From Nonomuraea endophytica (lineage in GTDB: Bacteria > Actinomycetota > Actinomycetes > Streptosporangiales > Streptosporangiaceae), in NCBI RefSeq assembly GCF_014203235.1, contig NZ_JACHIN010000023.1:1-64000 (forward strand): DNA of 64,000 bases, in the 5' to 3' direction. Both the position numbers and the translations under genes were made by a program. Positions 1 to 9,570 of this stretch are shown piece after piece; the stretch's first letter is position 1; each line of letters opens with the position of its first letter. Below the pieces are notes generated by a model, which was not told the origin of the DNA, made no database searches, and saw only the letters and a list, made by a program, of their open reading frames with translations.

Positions 1-962
1 GTTCAGTTCTGTCGTCACAAACAGATCTTGGACACCCTCACTGCATGCCCGCAGCCGATCAACGAACCTCAGCCCTTGGAATCAACCATCTAGCTGCCCA
101 AGCTGGCTCCCGGGGCTTCGGTGGGCCGACTGGGCGCCGTACAGGGGCGCCGGGCTCCGCCGTACCCCATCTCACCGACGCGGCGCCTGACAAGCGCAGG
201 GGTGGCGCGACGCGCCTCGCCCGCCGCGCACGTGGGGGTGGCGGGCCCTGCGCGCGGCGCCCAGCCCGCACGTGGGGTCGCGCCCGGCGCACAGCGCCCG
301 CAGGGGCTCGGCGCGTGGGCCCGCCCCGCGCGTGGGAGCGCGGCGGACGCGGGGAGCGCGGCGAGCGGGAGGCGCGGCACGTGCCGGAGGAGCGCCGCGT
401 GCGGGGGCGCTGGGATCGCGCGGGGGCGCGGGTTCGCGCGGAGGGCGCGGCGCGCGCGGGGGCGGGGTGCGCGCGGGGGCGGGGTGCGCGCGGGGGCGGG
501 GTGCGTGGGGGCGCGGTGCGTGCGGGGGGTTGGGGTGGGACGTCGGACCGGTTGTGGGGGTTCGAGGGGGGGCCTGATCGGGGCACCAGTGGTTCCCCAG
601 GCTCGCGCTATCTCCCAGGGGTAGACAGGAAGGGTGCGTCCACCACCACGGTGTTGGTTTTGGGCGGGCGGCGGACCGGAAAGGGGGTGTTCTAAGCTCT
701 GCGCGGATACCCGGTGAGGGCCATACCGAATCGGGGTGGCAAATCGGGAAATCTCGTAGCTTTTCTAGTCTTGTTAAATTGGCATGCCGATGTAACCTGT
801 GGTGGCGATTCGTCCTACCATCGGTGGTCTAGGCCACCCCTTGGGTCCCTGCCAGCAGGGACGTCCTGGTTACTCGTGAGTAGAGATGCACTTTCTACGG
901 CAAGCGACCAGGATGGAAGGCGACCCACGACCCAGACATCAGACCTCGGAAGGCGAGACCCA
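1..962. other. Non-coding leader region upstream of aceE
   Basis: No convincing gene is visible. Open frames exist on both strands of the first 700 bases, but they are Arg/Gly/Ala/Pro-rich, overlap one another and show no domain or ribosome binding site, as expected from G+C-saturated DNA. The stretch from about 715 to 960 is less G-rich and probably holds the aceE promoter and 5' leader. A small hairpin (845-862, arms GTCCCTG/CAGGGAC) lies in it. A weak promoter-like pair, TTGTTA at 771 and TAACCT at 793 (16-base spacer), is possible but unproved. The first bases may be the end of a neighbouring region; nothing there can be assigned. Confidence 0.6.
448..512. repeat. G-rich short tandem repeat (about 17-bp unit)
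   Basis: Three near-identical copies of a unit reading GCGCGCGGGGGCGGGGT follow each other, with degenerate G-rich sequence on both sides. The runs of four to five G on the plus strand give it G-quadruplex potential. It has no coding meaning that I can support. Confidence 0.7.
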
Positions 963-3710
963 GTGGCTTCCGGACGCCAGCGTTTCTCGATCATCAGCGA
1001 CGGCCTACCCAGCCAGCTGCCTGATGTCGACCCCAGCGAGACCAACGAGTGGCTCGAGTCGCTCGACAACGTCGTCAAGGCGGAGGGCCGCACCCGCGCC
1101 CGCTACCTGATGCTCCGCATGCTGGAGCGCGCCCGCGAGCACCAGGTCGGCGTGCCGGGCCTGCGCAGCACCGACTACCTCAACACGATCCCGCCGGAGC
1201 GCGAACCCTGGTTCCCCGGCGACGAGCACGTCGAGCGCCGCATCCGGGCTTACATCCGGTGGAACGCGGCGGTCATGGTCTCCCGTGCCAACGCGCGCAC
1301 CAACGTGGGCGGCCACATCGCCACCTACGCCTCGGCCGCCTCCCTGTACGAGGTGGGCTTCAACCACTTCTTCCGCGGCAAGGACCACGGCGAGTCGGGC
1401 GACCAGGTCTTCTTCCAGGGACACGCCGCGCCGGGCATCTACGCCCGCGCCTTCCTGGAGGGCCGGCTCAACGAGGCCCAGCTCGACGCGTTCCGCCAGG
1501 AGCTGAGCCACGGCTTCCACGGCCTGCCCTCCTACCCGCACCCGCGGCTCATGCCGGACTTCTGGGAGTTCCCGACGGTCTCCATGGGTCTGGGCCCGAT
1601 CAGCGCGATCTACCAGGCACGGTTCAACCGCTACCTGCTCAACCGCCAGATCAAGGACACCAGCCGCAGCCACGTCTGGGCCTTCCTGGGCGACGGCGAG
1701 ATGGACGAGCCCGAGTCGCTCGGCGCGATCGGCCTGGCCGCGCGCGAGGAGCTCGACAACCTCACGTTCGTCATCAACTGCAACCTGCAGCGCCTCGACG
1801 GCCCGGTACGCGGCAACGGCAAGATCATCCAGGAGCTGGAGTCGTACTTCCGCGGCGCCGGCTGGAACGTCATCAAGGTCGTCTGGGGCCGCGACTGGGA
1901 CCCGCTGCTGGCCGCCGACGTCGACGGCGTGCTGGTCAACCAGATGAACACGACGCCTGACGGCCAGTTCCAGACGTACTCGGTCGAGTCGGGCGAGTAC
2001 ATCCGCGAGCACTTCTTCGGCGGCGACCCGCGCCTGCGCAAGATGGTCGAGCACCTGACCGACGACGACATCCGCAAGCTGTCGCGCGGCGGCCACGACT
2101 ACCGCAAGGTCTACGCGGCGTTCAAGGCGGCCCGCGAGCACGTCGGCCAGCCGACGGTCATCCTGGCCCAGACCATCAAGGGCTGGACTCTCGGCAAGGA
2201 CTTCGAGGCGCGCAACGCCACGCACCAGATGAAGAAGATGACCAAGGCCGAGCTCAAGGAGTTCCGGGATCGGCTGTATCTGCCGATCCCGGACTCGGCC
2301 CTGGAAGGCGACCTGCCGCCGTACTTCCACCCGGGCGAGAACGACCCGGAGATCGAGTACATGAAGGAGCGCCGCGCGGCGCTCGGCGGGGTGCTGCCCA
2401 AGCGGGTCCTGCGCGCCAAGCCGGTCAGGCTGCCCGGCGACGAGGTCTACCAGCAGTTCTCCAAGGGTTCGGGCAAGCAGCAGGTGGCCACCACGATGGC
2501 CTTCGTCCGCCTGCTCAAGGACCTCATGCGCGACAAGGAGATCGGCAAGCGGTTCGTGCCGATCATCCCGGACGAGGCGCGCACGTTCGGCATGGACGCC
2601 ATGTTCCCGAGCGCCAAGATCTACAACCCGCACGGCCAGACCTACGAGGCCGTGGACCGGGAGCTGCTGCTGTCCTACAAGGAGTCGGAGCAGGGCCAGA
2701 TCCTGCACGAGGGCATCAACGAGGCCGGTTCGATGGCCTCGGCCACGGCGGTCGGCACGTCGTACGCCACGCACGGCGAGCACATGATCCCGATCTACAT
2801 CTTCTACTCCATGTTCGGCTGGCAGCGCACCGGCGACCAGATGTGGCAGATGGCCGACCAGATGACGCGCGGCTTCCTGCTGGGCGCCACCGCCGGCCGC
2901 ACCACGCTGAACGGCGAGGGCCTGCAGCACGAGGACGGCCACACGCCGCTCATCGCCTCGACGAACCCGGCCGCCGTCTCCTACGACCCGAGCTGGGCCT
3001 ACGAGACCGCGTACATCGTCAAGGAGGGTCTGCGCCGGATGTACGGCGAGGAGCAGGAGAACGTCTTCTACTACCTCACCGTCTACAACGAGCCCTACAT
3101 CCAGCCCGCCGAGCCGGCGAACCTCGACATCGAGGGGCTGCTCAAGGGGCTTTACAAGTTCGCCGAGGGGCCGCAGACGCAGGGGCCGAAGGCCAACATC
3201 CTGTCCTCGGGCGTGGCGGGGCCGTGGGCCATGGAGGCCCAGCGCCTGCTGGCCGAGGAGTGGGGCGTGTCGGCCGACGTCTGGTCGGCGACCTCCTGGA
3301 CGGAGCTACGCCGCGACGCGCTGGCCTGCGAGGAGCACAACCTGCTCAACCCGGACGCCGAGCAGCGCGTGCCGTACGTCACGCAGAAGCTGTCCGGGGC
3401 GCAGGGGCCGTTCGTGGGCGTCAGCGACTACATGAAGGCCGTGCAGGACCAGATCGCGCAGTGGGTGCCGGGTGACTGGAGCTCGCTGGGCACCGACGGG
3501 TTCGGGCTGTCCGACACGCGCTCGGCGCTGCGCCGCCACTTCCACGTGGACGCGGCCTCGATCACGCTGGCCGTGCTCACGCGGCTCGTCAAGCGCGGCG
3601 AGCTCGACGGCGAGGTGCTGCGCGAGGCGATCGCCCGCTACCACCTGAAGAACGGCGTCACCGAGGCCGGTGGCGCGGAGAGCAACGACGCCGAGTCCAT
3701 GGGCGTCTGA
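963..3710 (+). CDS. aceE: Pyruvate dehydrogenase E1 component, homodimeric type
   Basis: Thiamine-diphosphate enzyme that decarboxylates pyruvate and acetylates the lipoyl E2 of the pyruvate dehydrogenase complex in the cytoplasm. The 915-residue product has the length of the single-chain AceE family. The thiamine diphosphate motif is visible as [10 protein letters not shown] near residue 243, followed by the N-C-N-L-Q segment. The C-terminal transketolase-like part contains GLQHEDGH and conserved Y-E-T-A-Y. An open frame runs back to 714, but homology begins at about the GTG at 963 (V-A-S-G-R-Q-R-F), which is preceded by a GGAAGG-like site, so this start is preferred. No E2 or E3 gene is adjacent, as is usual for actinobacterial aceE. 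A strong terminator follows, so the gene is probably monocistronic. Confidence 0.96.
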   Translation: MASGRQRFSIISDGLPSQLPDVDPSETNEWLESLDNVVKAEGRTRARYLMLRMLERAREHQVGVPGLRSTDYLNTIPPEREPWFPGDEHVERRIRAYIRWNAAVMVSRANARTNVGGHIATYASAASLYEVGFNHFFRGKDHGESGDQVFFQGHAAPGIYARAFLEGRLNEAQLDAFRQELSHGFHGLPSYPHPRLMPDFWEFPTVSMGLGPISAIYQARFNRYLLNRQIKDTSRSHVWAFLGDGEMDEPESLGAIGLAAREELDNLTFVINCNLQRLDGPVRGNGKIIQELESYFRGAGWNVIKVVWGRDWDPLLAADVDGVLVNQMNTTPDGQFQTYSVESGEYIREHFFGGDPRLRKMVEHLTDDDIRKLSRGGHDYRKVYAAFKAAREHVGQPTVILAQTIKGWTLGKDFEARNATHQMKKMTKAELKEFRDRLYLPIPDSALEGDLPPYFHPGENDPEIEYMKERRAALGGVLPKRVLRAKPVRLPGDEVYQQFSKGSGKQQVATTMAFVRLLKDLMRDKEIGKRFVPIIPDEARTFGMDAMFPSAKIYNPHGQTYEAVDRELLLSYKESEQGQILHEGINEAGSMASATAVGTSYATHGEHMIPIYIFYSMFGWQRTGDQMWQMADQMTRGFLLGATAGRTTLNGEGLQHEDGHTPLIASTNPAAVSYDPSWAYETAYIVKEGLRRMYGEEQENVFYYLTVYNEPYIQPAEPANLDIEGLLKGLYKFAEGPQTQGPKANILSSGVAGPWAMEAQRLLAEEWGVSADVWSATSWTELRRDALACEEHNLLNPDAEQRVPYVTQKLSGAQGPFVGVSDYMKAVQDQIAQWVPGDWSSLGTDGFGLSDTRSALRRHFHVDAASITLAVLTRLVKRGELDGEVLREAIARYHLKNGVTEAGGAESNDAESMGV

Positions 3711-3719
3711 CGACGATCT

Positions 3720-3752
3720 GGCGCTCCCGGGAAATTTTTTCCCGGGAGCGCC
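3720..3752 (+). terminator. Rho-independent terminator of aceE
   Basis: A perfect 15-bp inverted repeat (3720-3734 with 3738-3752; arm GGCGCTCCCGGGAAA) with a three-base T loop begins 10 bases after the aceE stop. The A/T at the stem tip makes it able to act in either direction. Confidence 0.88.
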
Positions 3753-3880
3753 GTCATATTCGGCCGTCACCTTCGTGAGAGAAGATGAGGCGGCACGTTC
3801 AGGAGGGGTGCGTGCCGCCTCTCCTTTTTCGCGTATTGTGGGCTCTACTTCCCCCTTGCGACACGAGGGGAATGCCTTAT

Positions 3881-5368
3881 ATGCGCCGTGTTCTTGCCGT
3901 CGTCACGTTCTCCGTGCTGGCCACGTCCTGTACCAGCACCGCGGAACCGCAGGCCGTCGCGCCCCCGGAGAAGATCAACTGGGGTGCCTGCACGGACATC
4001 GTCCGTCCCGATGGCCAGCCGCCCGCCAAGGAAGACGCCACCCAGCAGTGCGGCAAACTGTCCGTCCCGCTCGACTACGCCAAGCCGGACGGCGACAAGC
4101 TGGACATCGCGATGATCCGCGTCCCGGCCACCGACAAAGCCAACCGGATCGGCTCGCTCCTGTTCAACTTCGGCGGCCCCGGCGGCTCCGGCGTCGACAC
4201 GCTGGCCCAGGCGGCCAAGTCGTTCGGCACCCTGAGCGCCCGCTACGACCTGGTCAGCTTCGATCCCCGCGGCGTCGAGCGCAGCTCCGGCGTGCGCTGC
4301 GGCGACAGCGCGGAGATGGACACGTTCACCTCCATGAACACGCTGCCCGCCAACGCGGAGACGACCGCGGCCAGCCAGAAGGCCAACAAGAAGTTCGCCA
4401 GCCTGTGCGAACAGGACTCCGGCAAGATCCTGCCGTTCGTCGGCACCGTCAGCGCCGCCCGCGACATGGACCGCATGCGCGCCTCGCTCGGCGACGCGCA
4501 GCTCAACTACCTCGGCATGTCGTACGGCACGCTCCTCGGCGGCGTCTACGCCACCCTGTTCCCCAAGAACGTCGGCCGGATGGTCCTGGACGCGCCCCTC
4601 GACCCGACCGTCACCTTCGAACAGCGCACCCTCGTGCAGACCGCCGGATTCCAGAAGGCGTACGAGAGCTTCCTGAAGGCGTGCGTGAAGGAGGGCTGCG
4701 AGATCGGCGGCAGCGTCGAGGCGGGCAACAAGAACGTGGACCGGCTCATGACCGAGCTGTCGGAGAAGCCGATCAAGGTCGGCGACCGCGACCTCACCCA
4801 GGGCCTGGCCTCGACCGGCGTGGCCGCGGCGCTCTACTCCGAGCTGACCTGGCCCTTCCTGGAGACCGCGGTCAGCCAGGCCATGAAGGGCGAGGGCGAG
4901 GCGCTCATGTACCTCGCCGACTCCTACACGGGCCGCACGCCCGACGGCAAGTACACCACCCAGATGACCAGCTTCCCCGCCATCACCTGCGTCGACAGCG
5001 CGGAGCGCCCGGACGCGGCGACGCTGGACCGGACCGAGGCGGCGGCGCTGAAGATCTCGCCGCTGTTCGGGAGCGCGGGGGCCGGGCAGCTCTGCTCGAT
5101 CTGGCCGGTGGCGGGCAGCGACGAGGCCAGGCACGTGGACGCCACCGGGTCGGGGCCCATCCTGGTGGTGGGCGGGAAGGGCGACCCGGCGACGCCGTAC
5201 GAGTGGGCGCCCAAGCTCACCGAGCAGCTCAAGACCGCCACGCTCGTCACCTACACGGGTGAGGGGCACGGGGCCTACCTGTCGGGCAGCCAGTGCGTCA
5301 AGGGCATCGTGGACGGCTATCTGCTGCAGGGCACGGTCCCGCAGAAGAACGCGACCTGCGAGCGGTAG
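3881..5368 (+). CDS. Secreted alpha/beta-hydrolase, tripeptidyl aminopeptidase (TAP)-like lipoprotein
   Basis: Predicted cell-surface serine peptidase of the Streptomyces TAP/SlpD/SlpE family, which removes short peptides from N termini. The 495-residue product starts with a short lipoprotein signal peptide ending in the lipobox L-A-T-S-C, so it is probably lipid-anchored outside the membrane. The oxyanion region reads N-F-G-G-P-G-G-S-G and the nucleophile motif is GMSYGT (Ser214). The C-terminal TAP-like domain supplies the probable acid (V-V-G-G-K-G-D) and the His (G-E-G-H-G). Many Cys residues suit an extracellular enzyme. The start at 3881 has GAGGGG ten bases upstream; an ATG at 3872 sits too close to it. 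The natural substrate is not known. Confidence 0.9.
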   Translation: MRRVLAVVTFSVLATSCTSTAEPQAVAPPEKINWGACTDIVRPDGQPPAKEDATQQCGKLSVPLDYAKPDGDKLDIAMIRVPATDKANRIGSLLFNFGGPGGSGVDTLAQAAKSFGTLSARYDLVSFDPRGVERSSGVRCGDSAEMDTFTSMNTLPANAETTAASQKANKKFASLCEQDSGKILPFVGTVSAARDMDRMRASLGDAQLNYLGMSYGTLLGGVYATLFPKNVGRMVLDAPLDPTVTFEQRTLVQTAGFQKAYESFLKACVKEGCEIGGSVEAGNKNVDRLMTELSEKPIKVGDRDLTQGLASTGVAAALYSELTWPFLETAVSQAMKGEGEALMYLADSYTGRTPDGKYTTQMTSFPAITCVDSAERPDAATLDRTEAAALKISPLFGSAGAGQLCSIWPVAGSDEARHVDATGSGPILVVGGKGDPATPYEWAPKLTEQLKTATLVTYTGEGHGAYLSGSQCVKGIVDGYLLQGTVPQKNATCER

Positions 5369-5488
5369 CGCATGGCCCTGGGCGCGCCGCCGTTCGGCGG
5401 GAGGCGGCGTGCCCAGGGCGGGTGGTGACCGGCGCGGCCGGCCGGGCGGGGCGGCGGGGGAAGCGCCGCGGAATGCCCGGCCGTCGCG

Positions 5489-5851
5489 TCAGCCCCTCTG
5501 GCGGAACACCCCGAACTGGTTGCCCGAGGTGTCCCGCAGGTAGGCGAAGTCGGTGCCCATGCCGTCGTCGATGACCTTGGTGACGACCTTGCCGCCCAGC
5601 GACTCGGCCTGAGCGCAGGCGGCCTCGACGTCGGCGACCTGGACGTGGAAGACCGCGTGGGCGGGGAAGTCGCCCTTGGTGTTGAACAGGCCGCCGGAGG
5701 GCCGCTCGGCCCCGGCGGAGCTGATCATGCGGTAGTCCATCGCGTCGCCCCCGCCGGGCGTGAACGTCCATCCGAACAGCCCGCCGTAGAAGCGCTCTGC
5801 TCCGTCGGGGTCGTCGGTGGCCACCTCGAACCAGGTGACGGTGTTATCCAC
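5489..5851 (-). CDS. VOC superfamily (glyoxalase/bleomycin-resistance-like) protein
   Basis: A 120-residue protein made of two beta-alpha-beta-beta-beta modules typical of the vicinal oxygen chelate fold: N-terminal V-T-W-F-E-V with F-Y-G-G-L-F-G-W, and C-terminal V-A-D-V-E-A-A with F-A-Y-L-R-D-T-S-G-N-Q-F-G-V. Proteins of this type bind small molecules or metal-dependent substrates; the substrate here cannot be read from sequence. The GTG start at 5851 has a strong GAGGAG site five to six bases upstream. The gene lies 77 bases downstream of a WYL regulator on the same strand and is a plausible target of it. Confidence 0.88.
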   Translation of the reverse strand: MDNTVTWFEVATDDPDGAERFYGGLFGWTFTPGGGDAMDYRMISSAGAERPSGGLFNTKGDFPAHAVFHVQVADVEAACAQAESLGGKVVTKVIDDGMGTDFAYLRDTSGNQFGVFRQRG

Positions 5852-5928
5852 GTTGTCCTCCTCTGTCTTTCGAACAAGACAACGATAAATCATGGGGGCG
5901 ACAACCCTATGTCGGTGTTTTCGAATGA

Positions 5929-6657
5929 TTAATCGATCACCGTGCCTCGGACGAGCATCTCCGGCACGTCCGTGTCGAAGCCTTCGAGCGGCCGCTCCGG
6001 CGCCTTCTCCGTCGTGACCGAGGCGGCCGAGATGCGGTCGAGGCGGAAGACCCGTACGTCGTCGCGGAGCCTGCACCAGGCCACCAGATACCAGAAGCCG
6101 CCCCGGCCGCCCAGGAACACCCCCGGCTCCACCTCACGGGTGGTCAGGGCGCCCTTCTTGTCGACGTAGTCGAGGCTGAGCACGCGCCGGCGCAGCAGCG
6201 CGTCCTCGATGGCGCGCGAGACGCCCTCGCCGCCGAGCGGCAGGATCTCCTCGGGCGGGTCGGCGGGCGCCATCAGCCGCACCCGCCGGGCCAGCTCCCT
6301 GGCCAGCTCGCCCTCGGGCCCCGGCATGGCGGCCACGACCTTGCGCAGCGCGCTGCGGGCCTGCTGGGCGAAGGGCTGGTCGTCACCGGCGCGGCTTAAC
6401 GCCACGGCTATCGCGACGGCCTCCGACGGGCTGAAGTTGAGCGGCGGCAGCGACATCTTCTTGTCGATCGCGTAGCCGCCCTTGCGGCCGGTCGAGGCGA
6501 AGATGGGCACGCCGGACTCCTGCAGCGCCAGGATGTCGCGCTCGATGGTGCGCGCGCTCACCTCGAACCGCTTGGCCAGCTCCCTCGCCGAACGGGATCT
6601 GGGGGCGATCGCGCGCAGGTCTTCAACCAGGGCGTAGAGCCGATCAGTCCGGTTCAC
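5929..6657 (-). CDS. HTH/WYL-domain transcriptional regulator (YafY type)
   Basis: A 242-residue cytoplasmic regulator with an N-terminal winged helix (R-L-Y-A-L-V-E-D-L-R, then S-A-R-E-L-A-K-R-F-E-V-S-A-R-T-I-E-R-D-I) and a C-terminal WYL ligand-sensing domain (R-V-L-S-L-D-Y-V-D-K-K-G, then the G-F-W-Y-L-V-A-W-C segment that replaces the canonical W-Y-L). WYL regulators respond to nucleotides or small metabolites. The GTG at 6657 places the protein start at the usual V-N-R-T-D-R-L; the upstream extension would run into the neighbouring gene. The ribosome binding site is weak, so the start is moderately certain. Confidence 0.88.
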   Translation of the reverse strand: MNRTDRLYALVEDLRAIAPRSRSARELAKRFEVSARTIERDILALQESGVPIFASTGRKGGYAIDKKMSLPPLNFSPSEAVAIAVALSRAGDDQPFAQQARSALRKVVAAMPGPEGELARELARRVRLMAPADPPEEILPLGGEGVSRAIEDALLRRRVLSLDYVDKKGALTTREVEPGVFLGGRGGFWYLVAWCRLRDDVRVFRLDRISAASVTTEKAPERPLEGFDTDVPEMLVRGTVID

Positions 6658-6725
6658 GATCTCGACGCTACGCCGCAGCACCGACAAACACGGGGTTTCC
6701 GCACGTGGGGCAGGTTCTTCTGTCC

Positions 6726-7745
6726 TCACCGCCAGGTGGACAGCAGCCGATCCAGCGGCCACGTGTTGACGATGCGCTCGGGCTCGATCCCGCACAGCGC
6801 CGCCCGCTCACACCCGAACCGCTGCCAGTCGAGCTGACCGGGCGCGTGCGCGTCGGAGTCGATCGAGAACAGACACCCCCACTCGTACGCCTGCCGCATC
6901 AGCCGCTTGGGCGGGTCCAGCCGGTCGGGCCGCGAGTTGATCTCCACCGCCACCCCGAACTGCCTGCACGCCTCGAACACCAGCTCCGCGTCGAACTCCG
7001 ACTCCGGCCGCAGCCCGCCCCGCTTGGTCCCGGCCTTGACGATCCGGCCCGTGCAGTGGCCGAGCACGTCCACGTTCGGGTTGGCGATGGCGGTGACCAT
7101 CCTGCGGGTCATCTCGTAGCGGTTCATGCGCAGCTTGGAGTGCACGCTGGCCACCACGACGTCCAGCCGCTCCAGCAGCTCGGGCTCCTGGTCGAGGGTG
7201 CCGTCGGGGTTGATGTCCACCTCGATGCCGGTCAGCACGCGAAACGGCGCGAGCTCCTCGTTGAGCCGGGCCACCAGGTCGAGCTGGCGCTTCAGCCGGG
7301 CCGGCGACAGGCCGTTGGCGATGGCGAGGCGGGGCGAGTGGTCGGTCAGCGCCAGGTACTCGTGGCCGAGCGACTTGGCCGCGGCCGCCATCTCCTCGAC
7401 CGGCGAGCCGCCGTCGGACCAGTCGGAGTGGCTGTGCAGGTCGCCTTTGAGCGCGGCGCGCAGGGCGGCGGTGTCGGCGTCCAGGTCGCTGCCCTCGGTG
7501 GCCTGCAGACGCCTCAGGTAGGTGGGCGTCTGCCCGGCGAGCGCCTCGGTGACGGCCAGCGCGGTGACCTTGCCGATGCCGGGAAGGCCGGCGAGGGCTC
7601 CCGACTCGGCCAGCCGTACCAGCTCGTCGGGGGGCAGGTCGGCGACGACGGCGGCGGCGCGGCGGAAGGCGCGCACGCGATAGGTCGGCTCGCCCGCGCG
7701 CTCCAGCAGAAAGGCGATGTCCCGTAGGGCCTGCACCGGTTCCAT
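6726..7745 (-). CDS. PHP-domain phosphoesterase with N-terminal helix-hairpin-helix region (PolX-like without polymerase)
   Basis: A 339-residue protein that combines the helix-hairpin-helix region of family X DNA polymerases (residues about 1-85, with L-P-G-I-G-K-V-T-A) with a C-terminal PHP metal-dependent phosphoesterase domain. The PHP metal ligands are visible: D-L-H-S-H-S-D, L-T-D-H-S, G-I-E-V-D-I, A-S-V-H-S and S-I-D-S-D-A-H. The polymerase palm domain of true PolX lies between these in the full-length enzyme and is missing here. Known PHP domains of this group have 3'-5' exonuclease or phosphatase activity, so a role in DNA end processing is possible; the substrate is inferred only. 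Confidence 0.85.
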   Translation of the reverse strand: MEPVQALRDIAFLLERAGEPTYRVRAFRRAAAVVADLPPDELVRLAESGALAGLPGIGKVTALAVTEALAGQTPTYLRRLQATEGSDLDADTAALRAALKGDLHSHSDWSDGGSPVEEMAAAAKSLGHEYLALTDHSPRLAIANGLSPARLKRQLDLVARLNEELAPFRVLTGIEVDINPDGTLDQEPELLERLDVVVASVHSKLRMNRYEMTRRMVTAIANPNVDVLGHCTGRIVKAGTKRGGLRPESEFDAELVFEACRQFGVAVEINSRPDRLDPPKRLMRQAYEWGCLFSIDSDAHAPGQLDWQRFGCERAALCGIEPERIVNTWPLDRLLSTWR

Positions 7746-7860
7746 GGGTAGACAAATACCCCAACCTGGGGCTCAAGCGTTTTGAAAGCGATGACTTATA
7801 GAGATTGAAGCGGACAAACAGCATCGATAGGCTTACTGGCCACCATAGATCTGGAGTTCG

Positions 7861-8235
7861 ATGACCGCCCCGCCAGCCGCCCGCTCAGGTAAATCCTCCA
7901 AGGTGATCACACTGACCGTGATCGGCATCGTGTCGGTCGTGGTGGTCGGCTACTGCGCGGCTCAGGGCGACGACGACGTGACCGCCGACTGCGTCGAGGC
8001 AACCAGCCTGAACAGCGGCTCCTTCGAGGTCGTGGACGACGACTACTGCGACGACGACCACTACTCGTCGGGCGGCGCCTACCGCGCCTACCACTGGTAC
8101 TACGGCGGCACCCGCAACGGCGCCCTGGTCCACGGCGGCAGCACGATCCGGCCCTCCAACGTCACGATCAGCAGCCGCGACGGCAAGTCCATCCAGCGCG
8201 GCGGCTTCGGCAGCCGCTGGAGCGGGGGCAGTTGA
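7861..8235 (+). CDS. Small membrane-anchored protein with Cys/Asp-rich and Gly-rich tail
   Basis: A 124-residue protein with one N-terminal membrane segment (about residues 16-33), an acidic Cys-containing stretch (V-T-A-D-C-V-E and D-D-D-Y-C-D-D-D) and a Tyr/Gly-rich tail with Y-H-W-Y-Y-G-G-T and Q-R-G-G-F-G. The arrangement resembles the DUF1190/YjfM-type partner of the glutathionylspermidine-synthase-like gene downstream, and the tail pattern is one seen in actinomycete homologues as I remember them. It is the first gene of a four-gene operon (7861-10002) and probably faces the outside of the membrane. Its function is unknown. Confidence 0.75.
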   Translation: MTAPPAARSGKSSKVITLTVIGIVSVVVVGYCAAQGDDDVTADCVEATSLNSGSFEVVDDDYCDDDHYSSGGAYRAYHWYYGGTRNGALVHGGSTIRPSNVTISSRDGKSIQRGGFGSRWSGGS

Positions 8236-8236
8236 G

Positions 8237-8419
8237 GTGACCGGGCGCCCGGCCTCCCAGAACGTCCCGATCGGCGCGGTGGCCACGCTTTCGGCGCTGA
8301 CGCTCGGGGCCTGTGGACAGCGGGTGTACGAGCGGTCGCCCGTGACCGTCCACGAGGACGACAAGCCGGGCCGGATCTCGCGCGACGGCTCCGGCGGGCG
8401 TACGACGGTGGGAGGCTGA
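8237..8419 (+). CDS. Small putative lipoprotein
   Basis: A 60-residue frame one base after the upstream stop and four bases before the next start, so it is embedded in the operon. A hydrophobic stretch ends in T-L-G-A-C, which fits a lipobox, although the basic N-terminus is weak (M-T-G-R-P). The rest is polar and low in complexity. The tight packing supports a real gene; the function is unknown. Confidence 0.55.
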   Translation: MTGRPASQNVPIGAVATLSALTLGACGQRVYERSPVTVHEDDKPGRISRDGSGGRTTVGG

Positions 8420-8423
8420 CGCG

Positions 8424-9569
8424 GTGCGACGCGAGACGGGCACGCCCCGCGACGGGTGGGAGAAGACGATCGAGAGCCAGGGCCTGGCCTACCACCGGGC
8501 CGCGCACCCGGCCGGACTGAGCCGGCCCTACTGGGACGAGTCCGCCCACTACGTCTTCACCATGGACGAGGTCCTGGAGCTGGAGTCGCAGGTCGAGGAG
8601 CTCCACCAGATGTGCCTGCGCGCGGTCGAGCACGTGGTCTCGACCGGCCGCTACGCCGACTTCGCCATTCCCGAGTGGGCGCACGAGGAGGTCGCCCGCT
8701 CGTGGGAGCGGCGTGACGATCACCTGTACGCCCGCTTCGACCTGCGCTACGACGGGACGGGCCCGGCCAAGCTGCTGGAGTACAACGCCGACACGCCCAC
8801 CTCGCTGGTGGAGTCGTCGGTGGTGCAGTGGTTCTGGCTGAAGGACACCCACCCCGACGACGACCAGTGGAACTCCGTCCACGAGCGGCTCATCGACCGC
8901 TGGAAGGAGCTACGGCTGCCGCCCGGCCCCACCCACTTCGCCTGGACCAACAGGGACGAGACGGGCGAGGAGGCCATGACGCTGGCCTACCTGCAGGAGA
9001 CCGCCGAGCAGGCCGGACGTGCCACCGTCGCGATCGCCATGGAGGACATCGGCTGGGACGACGCCGGCCGCCGCTTCGTGGACCTGGAGCAGCGGTGGAT
9101 CCGGTCGGCGTTCAAACTGTATCCGTGGGAGTGGATGCTGGCCGACGACTTCGGCAGGCACGCGGTACGGCACGCCACCTGGATCGAGCCCCTGTGGAAG
9201 ACCCTGTTGTCGAACAAGGCGCTGCTGGCGCTCCTGTGGGAGCTCTACCCCGGCCACCCCAACCTGCTGCCGGCCTACCTCGACGGGCCGCGCGAGATGT
9301 CGTCCTACATCGCCAAGCCGCTGCTCGGCAGGGAAGGCGCCTCGATGCGCATCGTGACCCCGACGGGCGGCCAGGAGACCACCGGGACCTACGGCGCCGA
9401 AGGCTACGTCTACCAGGGCTTCGAGGCCCTGCCCGTCTTCGACGGCCAGCGTCCCGTGCTGGGCGCCTGGGTCGTCGCCGACGAGTCGGCGGGCCTGGGC
9501 ATCCGGGAGACCACCGGCTACATCACCGACGACACCTCCTCCTTCGTACCTCATCGGATAGCGAGCTGA
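8424..9569 (+). CDS. Glutathionylspermidine synthase family ATP-grasp protein (YjfC/YgiC type)
   Basis: A 381-residue ATP-dependent carboxylate-amine ligase-like protein. Family hallmarks are L-E-Y-N-A-D-T-P-T-S-L-V-E near residue 113, W-E-W-M near residue 237 and the ATP-grasp loop K-P-L-L-G-R-E-G-A-S near residue 300, with an acidic C-terminal metal region. Members lack the amidase half of true glutathionylspermidine synthase, and actinomycetes do not make glutathione, so the substrate must differ, possibly a peptide or amine at the cell envelope. The start is GTG with GGAGG eight bases upstream. It lies in the same operon as two small envelope proteins and a DUF350 membrane protein, a grouping paralleled by E. 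coli yjfL-yjfM-yjfC. Confidence 0.87.
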   Translation: MRRETGTPRDGWEKTIESQGLAYHRAAHPAGLSRPYWDESAHYVFTMDEVLELESQVEELHQMCLRAVEHVVSTGRYADFAIPEWAHEEVARSWERRDDHLYARFDLRYDGTGPAKLLEYNADTPTSLVESSVVQWFWLKDTHPDDDQWNSVHERLIDRWKELRLPPGPTHFAWTNRDETGEEAMTLAYLQETAEQAGRATVAIAMEDIGWDDAGRRFVDLEQRWIRSAFKLYPWEWMLADDFGRHAVRHATWIEPLWKTLLSNKALLALLWELYPGHPNLLPAYLDGPREMSSYIAKPLLGREGASMRIVTPTGGQETTGTYGAEGYVYQGFEALPVFDGQRPVLGAWVVADESAGLGIRETTGYITDDTSSFVPHRIAS

Positions 9570-9570
9570 C

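Noticed and set aside
45-695. Several overlapping open frames on both strands at the left end
   Set aside because: Products are Arg/Gly/Ala/Pro-rich, lack ribosome binding sites and domains, and follow from G+C saturation and repeats.
1005-2942. 645-codon antisense frame across aceE
   Set aside because: It is the mirror of high-GC codon use in aceE; the sense protein has clear motifs and the antisense product does not.
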